A stretch of DNA of 64,000 bases from Sandaracinaceae bacterium. GTDB taxonomy: Bacteria > Myxococcota_A > Polyangia > Polyangiales > Sandaracinaceae. The number at the start of each line of letters is the position of its first letter. Within the stretch, counting starts at the first letter, position 1. Below, piece by piece: positions 8,359 to 17,311 of this stretch. The position numbers and the translations under genes were made by a program. The stretch spans positions 248,001 to 312,000 of the forward strand of contig JACKEC010000018.1 in the NCBI GenBank assembly GCA_020633195.1, in the 5' to 3' direction. The notes under the pieces are model-generated. The model was not told the origin of the DNA. It saw only the letters and a list, made by a program, of their open reading frames with translations, and ran no database searches.

Positions 8359-9207
8359 TCAGGGCGCGCGGACGCGGCCCTGGTCGATCGCCTCGACGAG
8401 CCGCTGCGCGTCCTGCCGTCGGCTCGGCCCGTATCTGCCGTCCGCGATCGCCGCGAACGCGACCCGGGCCTCGTCGTGGCGGCCGAGCCGCAGCAGCGCG
8501 ATGGCCCGGTTGAAGCGCGCCTCGGGGACGAAGCGGCCCGTCGGGTAGCGGTCCAGGTACGTGGTCCAGGCGGCGAGCGCCGCGGCCATCGACCCGCCGG
8601 CGAAGTGCGCGTCGTGGGCCTGCTCGAACGCGCGGCGCTCGGCCTCGTCGATGGCCTCCGGCGGCTCGATCTCGTCGAGGGCCTGCGCGAGCGCGTCGTC
8701 GGGGACCGCGGCCGGCGCGCTGGTGACCGGCGCGTTGGTGGCCAGCACGTTGGTGGCCGGCGCGTTGGTGGCCGGCGCGTTGGTGGCCGGCGCGTTGGTG
8801 GCCGGCGCGTTGGTGGCCGGCGCATTGCTGACCGGCGTCGGCGCGATCATGCGGCTCGCGCGCACAGGGCCGGACGCGACGACGAGCGGCGCCGCGACGG
8901 GCGCGGGCGCGGCCTCCGCGATCGACGGCGCGGGAGACGGCGGAGGGGCCGAGGGCGCCGCGGGCTCGACGCTCGACCACCCCATCGCCTCGGCGAGCGC
9001 GTCCACCCGACCCGTGGACCACGCCCACGTCGTGGCGTTGCTGCCGAGGATCGCGAGCACGATCGCGCCGACGATCCCGAGCTGCCGGTTGCGGTGCTGT
9101 CGGTGCACCGCGCGGATCAGCCGCGCGCGCGACGCCGCGGGCTCGGCGGTCGGGCGGTCGGCCACGTCGCGGTACGCGCTCACCAGCTCGTCGAGCGGAT
9201 CATCCAT
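8359..9207 (-). CDS. Membrane anti-sigma-like protein with pentapeptide repeats and TPR-like C-terminus
   Basis: 282 residues. Overlaps the upstream ECF sigma gene by 8 bp, the usual sigma/anti-sigma arrangement. The N-terminal ~45 residues are cytoplasmic and charged; one membrane helix follows (residues ~44-60, GIVGAIVLAILGSNATTWAW). The periplasmic part is Ala/Pro-rich, then carries seven or so copies of ATNAP/PATNA, encoded by a 15-bp tandem repeat. The last ~110 residues (HFAGGSMAAALAAWTTYLDRYPTGRFVPEARFNRAIALLRLG) look like a tetratricopeptide/outer-membrane assembly lipoprotein-type helix pair. I see no canonical zinc anti-sigma motif, so the anti-sigma role is inferred from position. 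Confidence 0.75.
   Translation of the reverse strand: MDDPLDELVSAYRDVADRPTAEPAASRARLIRAVHRQHRNRQLGIVGAIVLAILGSNATTWAWSTGRVDALAEAMGWSSVEPAAPSAPPPSPAPSIAEAAPAPVAAPLVVASGPVRASRMIAPTPVSNAPATNAPATNAPATNAPATNAPATNVLATNAPVTSAPAAVPDDALAQALDEIEPPEAIDEAERRAFEQAHDAHFAGGSMAAALAAWTTYLDRYPTGRFVPEARFNRAIALLRLGRHDEARVAFAAIADGRYGPSRRQDAQRLVEAIDQGRVRAP
8715..8840. repeat. 15-bp tandem repeat encoding ATNAP pentapeptides
   Basis: The unit gcgttggtggccggc occurs about eight times in tandem with a few substitutions at the edges. It lies in frame in the anti-sigma-like gene, so gain or loss of a unit changes only the length of the periplasmic linker. Confidence 0.9.
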
Positions 9208-9799
9208 CGGTTCGCTCCCCCTCGAGCAGGGCCTTCAGCTTCTGGCGGGCGCGCAGCACGCGGGTGCGCACGGTCACCTCGGGCACGTCCGTGATCAGCG
9301 CGACCTCGGCGTTGGTGCGCCCCTCGATGACGGACAGGACGAACGCCACCCGCTGGTCGACGGGGAGCTCGTCGAGCGCGCGCGCGAGGCGCTCGGCCAT
9401 CTCGCGCTGCGCGTGCCGCTCGTCGGGCTGGACCGGCCGCGTCGGGGCGCGGTGCTCGGCGTAGCGCTCGGTCGCGCGCCGGTACCGGATGGCGGCGCGC
9501 ACGTGGTGCCGGCACCGGTTGGCGGCGACGGAGACGAGGAACGTGCGCAGCGACGAGCGCCCTTCGAAGCGGCGGATCGCCTTGGGCAGGTGGAGGAACA
9601 CGTCGTGGACGAGGTCTTCGGCCGCCGCGTCGTTGCCGAGCAGGCGCCGCGCGAAGCGGCGCAGGACCTCGTGGTGCCGGTCGTAGACCTCGGCGACGGC
9701 CGAGCGCTCGTTGGCGCGCAGACGCCAGACGAGGTCGACGACGTCGGGCGGGTCGTCGGGCTCGGCCGACGCGGCGCGTGTCTCGACCAGCGAGGTCAT
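9200..9799 (-). CDS. ECF-type RNA polymerase sigma factor
   Basis: 199 residues from ATG 9799. Region 2 is clear (residues ~33-100: AVAEVYDRHHEVLRRFARRLLGNDAAAEDLVHDVFLHL), and region 4 is at ~135-193 (LDELPVDQRVAFVLSVIEGRTNAEVALITDVPEVTVRTRVLRARQKLKALL). Region 3 is lacking, as in ECF factors. Its start overlaps the stop of the upstream outer-membrane gene by 4 bp (ATGA) and its end overlaps the anti-sigma-like gene. All three are therefore translated as a coupled unit, suggesting the sigma factor responds to the cell envelope. Confidence 0.93.
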   Translation of the reverse strand: MTSLVETRAASAEPDDPPDVVDLVWRLRANERSAVAEVYDRHHEVLRRFARRLLGNDAAAEDLVHDVFLHLPKAIRRFEGRSSLRTFLVSVAANRCRHHVRAAIRYRRATERYAEHRAPTRPVQPDERHAQREMAERLARALDELPVDQRVAFVLSVIEGRTNAEVALITDVPEVTVRTRVLRARQKLKALLEGERTDG

Positions 9800-10809
9800 G
9801 GGTCGATGTGGAACTCGGCGGAGAGGCCCAGCGTGCCCGGCGTGGACCACTGCGGCAGGTCGAGCCCGCCCATCCGGAACCCGTCCGTCAACGTGACGTG
9901 CACCGCGAGCTGGACCCCGAGCGTGAACCAGGGCGCGATCCAGAACCGCGCGCCCGCGGCGAGGAAGGGCGCGGCTTGGAACTCGCCGACGCGCAGGTTG
10001 GTCGGCGTGCGGCCCTGGAGGCTGACGCCCACCTGGCCGTAGAGCTGGACGTAGCGGTCCGGGAACAGGAACCCCTCGACCGCGGGCGCGCCGCTCAGCG
10101 CGAAGAGGCTGCCCTCGATGGACGAGTAGCCGCCCGAGACGTTGACCCGGGTGAGCCCGATCGCGAGGGCCTCGTGGACGGTGCCGAAGATCGAGAGGCC
10201 CCAGTCGAAGAGCGGCTCGACGCTGGGGTCGCGGACCTGCAGGCCGAAGATCGCCTCCATCCCGAGGCGGAGCGGGTGTGCGAGCGCGAAGCTCTCGGGC
10301 TCGGGGAGCACCACCGTCGGCTCGACCACCACCGGCTCGACCGGCGTCGGCGGATCGGGGACGGCGGCGACCGGCGCCTCGACCACCGCGTCGGCGATCA
10401 GCGCCGACGCCTGATCGCGGACCAGGTTGCTCCCGAGCAGCGCCAACTCTCGCAGCGCCGCTTCGGGGTCGGCGGTCAGCTCGGCGGTGCGCTCGCGGAC
10501 GGCGCCGTCCTCGTCCGTGTACCGGAGCACCGCGGTGCCATCGCCCACGACCGTCACGCGCAGGACCGGCGGCACCTCGTCGGTCACGCTGACGGGCCGC
10601 CCGAGATCCTCCGCGAGCGCCTCGCCGAGGGCCGCGGGATCCGCGACGCCTTCGAGGACCAGGTGCAGGTCCTGGCCGAGCGCCGCCGAGGGCGCGAGCA
10701 GCGCGAAGACCGCGCCGAGCGCCCCGACCGCGCGGGTGAGCTGGGAGCCTGACGACACCTGGGTCGGTCGTAGCAGGCGCGGCGCGACCTGGCCGTTCCG
10801 TCGATGCAT
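9796..10809 (-). CDS. Predicted outer-membrane beta-barrel protein
   Basis: 337 residues; first gene of the coupled operon with the sigma factor. A long N-region precedes a signal peptide hydrophobic core (RAVGALGAVFALLAPSAALGQ). Residues ~47-135 resemble a small periplasmic alpha/beta domain; a Pro/Val-rich linker (~150-170) leads to a C-terminal region of alternating amphipathic strands with aromatic residues (FLFPDRYVQLYGQVGVSL; ARFWIAPWFTLGVQLAVHV), as in outer-membrane barrels. The family is not recognised. A later start near residue 23 is possible. It is probably exported and may be the envelope component sensed or controlled by the sigma pair. Confidence 0.7.
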   Translation of the reverse strand: MHRRNGQVAPRLLRPTQVSSGSQLTRAVGALGAVFALLAPSAALGQDLHLVLEGVADPAALGEALAEDLGRPVSVTDEVPPVLRVTVVGDGTAVLRYTDEDGAVRERTAELTADPEAALRELALLGSNLVRDQASALIADAVVEAPVAAVPDPPTPVEPVVVEPTVVLPEPESFALAHPLRLGMEAIFGLQVRDPSVEPLFDWGLSIFGTVHEALAIGLTRVNVSGGYSSIEGSLFALSGAPAVEGFLFPDRYVQLYGQVGVSLQGRTPTNLRVGEFQAAPFLAAGARFWIAPWFTLGVQLAVHVTLTDGFRMGGLDLPQWSTPGTLGLSAEFHIDP

Positions 10810-10863
10810 ACCCCCCCGTTCCCGCTCGCCGGGGCCACGTTCCCGGGCGGTGATCCTTTTTCT

Positions 10864-11880
10864 TCAGAGCCGCTCGATGCCGGTGAAGGGCGGGACGACG
10901 TCGACGACCTCGACCTCCACGCGGCAGGCGCTCGCGCCGAGGTGCCCGTCGCGCACGACGACCCAGACGGGGTACACGCCGACCGCCTCGGGCGAGAGCC
11001 ACACCGTGTCTCGGACGGGCGCGACGGAGATCTCGGGATCGAATTCCCCCGCGGTCGAGAACCACGAGTAGTAAGCGTCCTCCTCGCCCTCGCCGAGCGA
11101 GCCGTCGAGCGCGATCACGTCGAAGCGCTCGAGCCACTCGCCGTCCCCGGGGTCGGGGCGCAGGTGCACCTCCGAGAGCCCGGAGACCACCGGCCGCGCG
11201 CCGAGCTCGGGGACGCAGTCGTGCGGATCGGCGCCGCCTCGCGCGCTCATCCACACGTCACCGACCGCGAAGCGCGGCGGGGGCGGGTTGGTGCCGACGG
11301 CGGCGCGTCGGGTCACGCCGATCCGCTTGAACGCGCGCTCGGCGAGCTCGCCGTCGACGTAGAGGTCGACGTGGACGGTGATCGCGACGCCGACGGTGTC
11401 GACGATCCTCGAGACGAGCTCGGGGGGCGCGCCGCTCGCGCTGCCCGCCGCCTCGAACAGCTCGGCGACGCCGCGCGTACAGCGCCAGGGCTCGGCCAAA
11501 TCGTCGCAGTCACCGGGGACCACGGCCTCGTCGCCGTCGAGGGCGAGCGGCGTGGTGAGCGTCGAGCGCGCGTCGCAGCCGGGGCGGCCGACCGACGCCC
11601 CGAACTGCTCGGCGCCGGACGCCCCGAACGCGCCGCCGGCGCCGAAGCCGCCCGCCTCGAGCGTCCCGGCCCCGAGGCACATCGACCAGCGCAGCTCCAC
11701 CGACGCTCCGTCGACCCCCGCGAGCACCGCGTGCACTCGCGCCGCGTCGCCGGGCGCGAGCTCGGGCCGGTCGGCGACGATCGCGAGGACGCGCGGCCGG
11801 CTCACGCGCGAGGCCAGCTCGAAGTCGGGCTCGACGCACGCGATGGCCCCGAGGGCGAGCAGCGGGAGCAGCCACCTCAT
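10864..11880 (-). CDS. Lipoprotein coupled to the TonB-dependent receptor
   Basis: 338 residues. MRWLLPLLALGAIAC is a lipoprotein signal with lipobox Cys15. The mature protein is mainly beta, with Gly-rich loops (GAGTLEAGGFGAGGAFGASG) and several Cys, and looks like Ig-like or carbohydrate-binding modules; no family recognised. ATG 11880 overlaps the stop of the receptor gene (ATGA), so the two are translationally coupled. By analogy with other receptor-lipoprotein pairs it may be a surface lipoprotein helping ligand capture (inference). Confidence 0.8.
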   Translation of the reverse strand: MRWLLPLLALGAIACVEPDFELASRVSRPRVLAIVADRPELAPGDAARVHAVLAGVDGASVELRWSMCLGAGTLEAGGFGAGGAFGASGAEQFGASVGRPGCDARSTLTTPLALDGDEAVVPGDCDDLAEPWRCTRGVAELFEAAGSASGAPPELVSRIVDTVGVAITVHVDLYVDGELAERAFKRIGVTRRAAVGTNPPPPRFAVGDVWMSARGGADPHDCVPELGARPVVSGLSEVHLRPDPGDGEWLERFDVIALDGSLGEGEEDAYYSWFSTAGEFDPEISVAPVRDTVWLSPEAVGVYPVWVVVRDGHLGASACRVEVEVVDVVPPFTGIERL

Positions 11881-14420
11881 CGCGCGGCCTCCCGCCGGGC
11901 CGGCATCGGGAGGCGACGCAGGAGCTCGGCGTCGTCGAGGTCGCGCTCCCTGGTGGGGCTCGCCGGCGGGTCCTCGGACGCGTCGGTGATCCCGGGCTCC
12001 CAGAAGAACCGCACGCCGATCGACGGCAGGATCGGGATGCCCGGCAGCGGCGATGTCGTGCGGAAGTCGTATTGATAGAGGATCCCCTCCTGGCTGGGCG
12101 CGTTGTAGACGTTCTGGATGTCGACGTAGACCGATCCGCGGAGCGGCCCGAGCTGGAAGTCGCGCTCGCCCCGCACGTCGAGGCGGTGGTAGGTGGGCAG
12201 CCGCTCGGTCAGCCCCGCGCGGTACGGCGCGTAGGCGCTCGCGTCGGCGTCGTAGGCCGCGCCGTCGATCGCGGTGGTCCACGCGCCGGTCGCGAGCTGG
12301 AAGCGCACCCCGAAGCGCCAGCCGTCGAACCCGTAGCTGAGCGCGAAGTTCAGCACGTGCGTCTGATCGAACTGGAACGGGACCACCTGCCCGCCGTCGA
12401 TGAAGCGCTCCGAGCGGGACAGCGTGTAGGAGACCCAGCCGAAGAGGCCCGCCTCGATCCGGCGCCGCAGCAGCACCTCGAGGCCGTAGGCCTGGCCCTC
12501 GCCGTCGCCGAGCGCGGTCACCCGCTCGAGCTCGCCGGTCGCGCTCGTCTGGAGCGCGTCGGTGGAGCGCGTGAGCTGGAAGAAGCGCGTGTAGTAGCCG
12601 GTGACGCGCGCCTCGATGGCCTCGGGCAGGGTCGCCTCGACGCCGGCCGAGCTCTGCCACGAGCGCTCCGCGGGGAGCTGCGGGTTGCCGCCGCGCGGGC
12701 TCGCGCTGTAGGGGTTCGGGGGCTGGCTGAAGAGCCCGCTCGCGAGCTTGATCGTCACCTCCGGCACGACGCGCCAGCGCGCTACCGCGCGCGGATCCGG
12801 GTAGGCGTCCAGGCGGCTCCCGTGCCGCATCAGGTCGAAGCGCCCGCCGAGGCTGAGCTCCACCGGCGCGAGGTCGAAGACCTGCTCGAGGTAGAGCGCC
12901 GCGGTCTCGCTGACGAGGGTCTGCCCGATCGAGGTGAGCTGCGGGTCCGCGAGCGGCCGCGGGTAGGCGCCGAAGCCCGGGGGCGTCGGCAGCGTCGCGC
13001 GGAGCCCGTAGAGGTTGGCGAGCACGTCGAGCCCGAAGCGGGTCTGCACCGTCGATGACCACGGGATGGACGCGTCGACGCGCAGGCCGGCCACGTACGC
13101 CTCTTGCTCGAAGTGCAGCGCGTCGCGGCCCGCCTGCGCGCTGTCGAAGCGGTTGCCGTCGCGGCCGAGCATGCCCGAGATCGCGAGCTGCCCGCCGTGA
13201 TCGAACCGGAACCGGAGCCCCACGATCGCGCGCTGGAAGTCGACGCCGAGGTTGGTGCGCGCGCCCTCCGACGCCCGGCCTCCCGCGAAGGTGCCGCGCT
13301 GATCGTAGGAGTCGTCCGAGCCGAGGATCAGGACCGAGGCGCGCACCCGAGCGGCGAGCCGCAGCTCCGCGCGGACGGCGACGTCCATGTAGTAGAACTG
13401 GATGCCCGCGAAAGGGTTGTTGACGATGTCCTCGGCCGCGCGCCCGTAGATCTCCTGGTAGAGCGGGAACACGAGGTCGTAGTAGCTCCGGCGGAACGAC
13501 GCCGAGATGCTGCCGAGGTGGTCGGGCAGCACGACCGTCGCGAGCGCGCTGCCGCGGTAGCCGTCGATCTGCACCTCGGCCCGGAAGTCGCCGTCGAGCT
13601 CGATGGGGGCGGTGTCGAGCGCGATGATGCCCGCCGTGTAGCGGCCGTACGCGACCGGGTAGCCGCCCGGGTAGAAGTGCAGCTCGTCGACGAGGCTGCC
13701 GTGGAGCACCGACGGGCCCGCGACGAGGTGATAGAGGATCGGGACGGGGAAGCCGTCGATCAGGTAGCCCGTGTTCTGGAAGTTGGCGCCGCGGACGAGG
13801 AAGTAGCCGAGCCCGAACGGGCTTCGCGCGACGCCGGGCAAGGACGCGACCACCCGCACCGGGTCCCCGTAGGTGCCCGGCACCGTCGTGAGCTCCGCGC
13901 CGCGGAGCGTGATCCGATCGGCGGCGCCGCTCTCGACGGGATCCACGCGCGCGGTCACGCCGAGCTCGGGGCCCGCGTCGTCGACCGCGTCGTCGACCGG
14001 GGTCGATGGTGGTGGCTCGGACGCAGGAGCCGTCGGGGTCGGGGCGGGCACGTCCGGCGGGGGCGGCGGGGGCGCCGGCGCGATCCGGTACCGGAAGCGG
14101 ACCCGCGCCGTCACGGGCTCCCCGTCGCGCGTCGCCGGCGCGAACCGCGCGCCGCGCACGGCCTCGAGCACCAGGGGCCCGAGCTCCGCGCGAGGGGTCT
14201 CGAGGACGCGCGCGTCGGCCACCGTCCCGTCGGCGGCCACGGTCAGCTCGACGACCACCGCCGCGTCGTCGGGAAGCGGCTCGCTCCCCGCGGGGAGCGT
14301 GACCTCGGGGGCCTCGAGCAGGCGCGGGGGCGCGAGCCTCGGCTCACCCTCCTGCGCCTCCACACCGGGCGCGAAGCCCAACGCGAACGCCATCGCCCCC
14401 ACGATGGATGCGGACCGCAC
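11877..14420 (-). CDS. TonB-dependent receptor with fused N-terminal TonB-like domain
   Basis: 847 residues from GTG 14420 (ATG at 14393 is an alternative). Signal peptide residues 1-22. Residues ~37-113 match the C-terminal domain of TonB-type energy transducers (VVVELTVAADGTVADARVLETP...ARFAPATRDGEPVTARVRFRYRI). A Pro-rich linker (~114-140) follows, then a plug domain (ITLRGAELTTVPGTYGDPVRVVASLPGVARSPFGLGYFLVRG) and a long barrel ending near the C-terminus. The substrate is not predictable. Having a TonB domain on the receptor itself is the odd point. It is the first gene of a two-gene operon. Confidence 0.88.
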   Translation of the reverse strand: MRSASIVGAMAFALGFAPGVEAQEGEPRLAPPRLLEAPEVTLPAGSEPLPDDAAVVVELTVAADGTVADARVLETPRAELGPLVLEAVRGARFAPATRDGEPVTARVRFRYRIAPAPPPPPPDVPAPTPTAPASEPPPSTPVDDAVDDAGPELGVTARVDPVESGAADRITLRGAELTTVPGTYGDPVRVVASLPGVARSPFGLGYFLVRGANFQNTGYLIDGFPVPILYHLVAGPSVLHGSLVDELHFYPGGYPVAYGRYTAGIIALDTAPIELDGDFRAEVQIDGYRGSALATVVLPDHLGSISASFRRSYYDLVFPLYQEIYGRAAEDIVNNPFAGIQFYYMDVAVRAELRLAARVRASVLILGSDDSYDQRGTFAGGRASEGARTNLGVDFQRAIVGLRFRFDHGGQLAISGMLGRDGNRFDSAQAGRDALHFEQEAYVAGLRVDASIPWSSTVQTRFGLDVLANLYGLRATLPTPPGFGAYPRPLADPQLTSIGQTLVSETAALYLEQVFDLAPVELSLGGRFDLMRHGSRLDAYPDPRAVARWRVVPEVTIKLASGLFSQPPNPYSASPRGGNPQLPAERSWQSSAGVEATLPEAIEARVTGYYTRFFQLTRSTDALQTSATGELERVTALGDGEGQAYGLEVLLRRRIEAGLFGWVSYTLSRSERFIDGGQVVPFQFDQTHVLNFALSYGFDGWRFGVRFQLATGAWTTAIDGAAYDADASAYAPYRAGLTERLPTYHRLDVRGERDFQLGPLRGSVYVDIQNVYNAPSQEGILYQYDFRTTSPLPGIPILPSIGVRFFWEPGITDASEDPPASPTRERDLDDAELLRRLPMPARREAAR

Positions 14421-14440
14421 GCTCGGCGTACCCTACGCCG

Positions 14441-14758
14441 GTGTCGCCGCGGGTGACCATAGGCTTGCTGCTCGCGCTCGCGGGGTGCGACCCCAGCCGG
14501 GGCTGCGTCGAGACGTGCGAGCACGTCGTCGCGGACGGCTGCGCGGCGCCCGGCATGGAGGCCTGCCCCGCGCTCTGCGACGGCCTCGCCGCGGAGGCCG
14601 AGCAGAGCGGCTGCACCGAGGCGTGGCTCGACCTCGAGTACTGCATGGGCCTCGATCCGGTGTGCGCGGGACACTCCCGTTGCGGCGCCGAGCGGGGCGC
14701 CTACAACGACTGCTCGCGCGCGTACTGCGTCGCGAGCCCCGACGCCTGCAGCCCCTGA
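14441..14758 (+). CDS. Small cysteine-rich lipoprotein
   Basis: 105 residues from GTG 14441. Signal VTIGLLLALAGC with lipobox Cys at residue 16. The mature protein is about 89 residues with roughly a dozen cysteines, many spaced like disulfide-bonded Cys pairs (CVETCEHVV, CAAPGMEACPALCDGL, YCMGLDPVC). Not a known family to me; a surface or periplasmic disulfide-rich domain is likely. It overlaps none of the receptor gene if that gene starts at 14420, leaving 20 bp between divergent starts. It ends 14 bp before the acyl-CoA dehydrogenase pair. Confidence 0.7.
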   Translation: MSPRVTIGLLLALAGCDPSRGCVETCEHVVADGCAAPGMEACPALCDGLAAEAEQSGCTEAWLDLEYCMGLDPVCAGHSRCGAERGAYNDCSRAYCVASPDACSP

Positions 14759-14772
14759 CGGAGGAGTGACGA

Positions 14773-16056
14773 GTGGCCGCGAACCCGGTGTTGAAAGGTG
14801 GGCTCCGCATGCTGAGCGCGTTCGCGAGCTCGGGGCTCGCGGAGCGCTACGGCGTCGAGGACCAGGCGCGCGAGCTCGTGGAGCGCGCCGCGAAGCTCGG
14901 GGTGGATCTGCTCGCCCGCGGCGGCGCGAAGAAGGCGCCCCGCGATCCGGCGGCGCCGAAGGTCCGCTTCGATCTGACCCCGACGGAGTCGCAAGAGCTC
15001 TTGCGATCGACGATGCGTCGCTTCGGTGAGGAGGTCCTCCGCGAGGCCGCCGACGAGGCCGACGTGGCGATGCGGCCGCCGGCCGAGGTGATCGAGATGG
15101 CGGGCGAGATCGGGCTCGTCGAGCTCGCCGTCCCCGAGGCGCTCGGCGGCGCGGCGGAGGAGCGCTCGCCGATCACCACCGCGCTCCTCGCGGAGGAGCT
15201 CGGCTACGGCGACATGGCGCTCGGCGCGGCGCTGCTCGCGCCGGTGTCCGTCGCCCACCTCGCGCTCGACCACGGGACGGAGGCGCAGCAGAAGGACCTC
15301 CTCGGCCGCCTCACGGCGGAGCCGTTCGTGCCCGCGAGCGCCGCGCTCCTCGAGCCGCGGCCGCTGTTCGACCCGCGCAAGCCGGCGACGAAGGCCAAGA
15401 AGATCGGCGGCGAGTATCGCCTGCGCGGCGAGAAGTCGATGGTGATCCTCGGGCAGAGCGCGCGCTTCTTCCTGGTGTCGGCGATGGTCGACAAGGACGC
15501 GCGGCTCTTCGTCGTGGAGCGCGATCGCGACGGGCTCACCATCGAGCCCGAGCCGACGATGGGCCTGCGGGGCGCGAACCTGTGCCGACTCCGCCTGCGC
15601 GACGTGGAGGTGCCGGCCAGCGCGATGCTCGGCGAGGCCGAGTCGTTCGACCACCAGCGCGTGGTCGACCTCGGGCGGGTCGCCTGGGGCGCGCTCGCGG
15701 TCGGGCAGGCTCGCGCGACGCTCGACTACGTCAAGACGTATTGCAACGAGCGCGTCGCGTTCGGCGAGCCGATCACCAACCGACAGGCCGTCGCCTTCAT
15801 GATCGCGGACATCGCGATCGAGCTCGAGGGGATGCGATTGCTCGTGTGGCGCGCGGCCGCGCGCGCCGAGCGCGGCAAGTCGTTCACGCGGGAGGCTCAC
15901 CTCGCGCGGGTCCAGTGCGCGGCCATGTCGATGAAGATCGGCACCGACGGCGTGCAGCTCCTCGGCGGCTCGGGCTTCATCCGGGAGCACCCGCTCGAGC
16001 GCTGGTATCGCCACGGGCGCGGCGTCGCGGTGATGGAAGGGGGGCTGTCGGCGTGA
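14773..16056 (+). CDS. Acyl-CoA dehydrogenase (first of a coupled pair)
   Basis: 427 residues from GTG 14773, with a ggaggag ribosome site 12 bp upstream. An N-terminal extension of ~75 residues precedes the helical domain. The FAD/substrate region is recognisable (FVPASAALLEPRPLFDPRKP; GLRGANLCRLRLRDVEVPASAMLGEA) and the C-terminal helical domain has TYCNERVAFGEPITNRQAVAFMIADIAIELEGMRLLVW and LLGGSGFIREHPLERWYR. It ends at AVMEGG, where the catalytic Glu of many family members lies. Oxidises an acyl-CoA thioester at the alpha-beta carbons using FAD. Coupled to the next dehydrogenase by a GTGA overlap. Confidence 0.9.
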   Translation: MAANPVLKGGLRMLSAFASSGLAERYGVEDQARELVERAAKLGVDLLARGGAKKAPRDPAAPKVRFDLTPTESQELLRSTMRRFGEEVLREAADEADVAMRPPAEVIEMAGEIGLVELAVPEALGGAAEERSPITTALLAEELGYGDMALGAALLAPVSVAHLALDHGTEAQQKDLLGRLTAEPFVPASAALLEPRPLFDPRKPATKAKKIGGEYRLRGEKSMVILGQSARFFLVSAMVDKDARLFVVERDRDGLTIEPEPTMGLRGANLCRLRLRDVEVPASAMLGEAESFDHQRVVDLGRVAWGALAVGQARATLDYVKTYCNERVAFGEPITNRQAVAFMIADIAIELEGMRLLVWRAAARAERGKSFTREAHLARVQCAAMSMKIGTDGVQLLGGSGFIREHPLERWYRHGRGVAVMEGGLSA

Positions 16057-17267
16057 TCCACCTCGAAATCCCCGGGAAGCTGAAGCCCCTCGTCGAGCTC
16101 GCGAGCGCCGTCGCGGCGGGCTACTTCCGCCCGATCAGCCGCAAGTACGATCGCGAGGAGCACACCTACCCCAAGGAGCTCGACCTGCTGCAGGCGGCGT
16201 TCTCGGGCCTCCAGGGCTCCGGCGGGCTGCAGGGCGCGGGCGCCGCGGCGAGCACCAAGAAGACCGAGCGCGCCGACGGCGAGATCGTCAACGGCGGCAA
16301 CATGAGCACCGTGCTCGGGATCACCGAGCTCGCGTGGGGCGACGTGGGGCTGCTCCTCACGATGCCGGGTCAGGGCCTCGGCAACGCCGCGATCGCCGCG
16401 GTCGCCAACGAGGACCAGCGCAGGCGCTTCGGCGACAAGTGGGCGGCGATGGCGATCACCGAGCCGGGCGCCGGCTCGGACTCGGCGGCGATCCGCACCA
16501 CCGCCCGCCTCGAGGGCGACGAGTGGGTGATCAACGGCGAGAAGATCTACGTGACCTGCGGCGAGCGCGCCGACGTGATCGTGGTGTGGGCCAGCGTCGA
16601 TCCGAGCCGCGGCCGCTCCGCGATCAAGAGCTTCCTCGTCGAGCAGGGCACGCCCGGGATGAAGCTCGAGCGGCTCGACAAGAAGATGGGCATCCGCGCG
16701 TCCGACACGGCGGTGCTCGCGTTCAGCGACTGCCGCATCCCGCGCGCGAACTTGCTCGGGAGCGAGGAGATCGCGTCGGCGAGCAAGGGCTTCGCCGGGG
16801 TCATGAAGACCTTCGACAACACCCGCCCGATGGTCGCGGGGATGGCCATCGGGGTCGCCCGCGCGGCGCTCGAGCGCCTGCGCGAGCTGCTCGCGGGCGC
16901 CGAGATCCGCCCGCGCTACGGAGGCTCGATCCACGCCGGCCAGCACGCCGAGATCGAGGTGCTGCGGATGGAGGCCGAGCTCGAGGCGGCGCGGCTGCTG
17001 ACGCTCAAGGCCGCGTGGATGGCCGACAACCGGATCCCGAACTCGCTCGAGGCGTCCATGTCGAAGGCGAAGGCGGCGCGGGTCGGCAACGCGATCACGC
17101 TGAAGGCGGTGGAGCTCGCCGGCGCGCTCGGGTACGGCGAGGACGAGCTCCTCGAGAAGTGGGCGCGCGACTCGAAGATCCTCGACATCTTCGAGGGCAC
17201 CCAGCAGATCCAGATGCTGATCATCGCGCGCCGGCTGCTCGGGAAGCGCTCCTCCGAGCTCCGGTAG
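16053..17267 (+). CDS. Acyl-CoA dehydrogenase (second of a coupled pair)
   Basis: 404 residues from GTG 16053, overlapping the previous stop (GTGA). Signatures: AMAITEPGAGSDSAAIRTTARLEGDEWVINGEKIYVT, then MGIRASDTAVLAFSDCRIPRANLLG and the C-terminal DIFEGTQQIQMLIIARRLLG with the catalytic Glu. More canonical than its partner. Pairs of this kind often act as a heteromeric enzyme (for example in steroid or branched-chain acyl-CoA oxidation), which fits the tight coupling here; substrate unknown. Confidence 0.92.
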   Translation: MIHLEIPGKLKPLVELASAVAAGYFRPISRKYDREEHTYPKELDLLQAAFSGLQGSGGLQGAGAAASTKKTERADGEIVNGGNMSTVLGITELAWGDVGLLLTMPGQGLGNAAIAAVANEDQRRRFGDKWAAMAITEPGAGSDSAAIRTTARLEGDEWVINGEKIYVTCGERADVIVVWASVDPSRGRSAIKSFLVEQGTPGMKLERLDKKMGIRASDTAVLAFSDCRIPRANLLGSEEIASASKGFAGVMKTFDNTRPMVAGMAIGVARAALERLRELLAGAEIRPRYGGSIHAGQHAEIEVLRMEAELEAARLLTLKAAWMADNRIPNSLEASMSKAKAARVGNAITLKAVELAGALGYGEDELLEKWARDSKILDIFEGTQQIQMLIIARRLLGKRSSELR

Positions 17268-17311
17268 CGGTTGCCCTCGTCGTCTCGCGCAGCTGGCGCT
17301 ATCGTCTCTCG

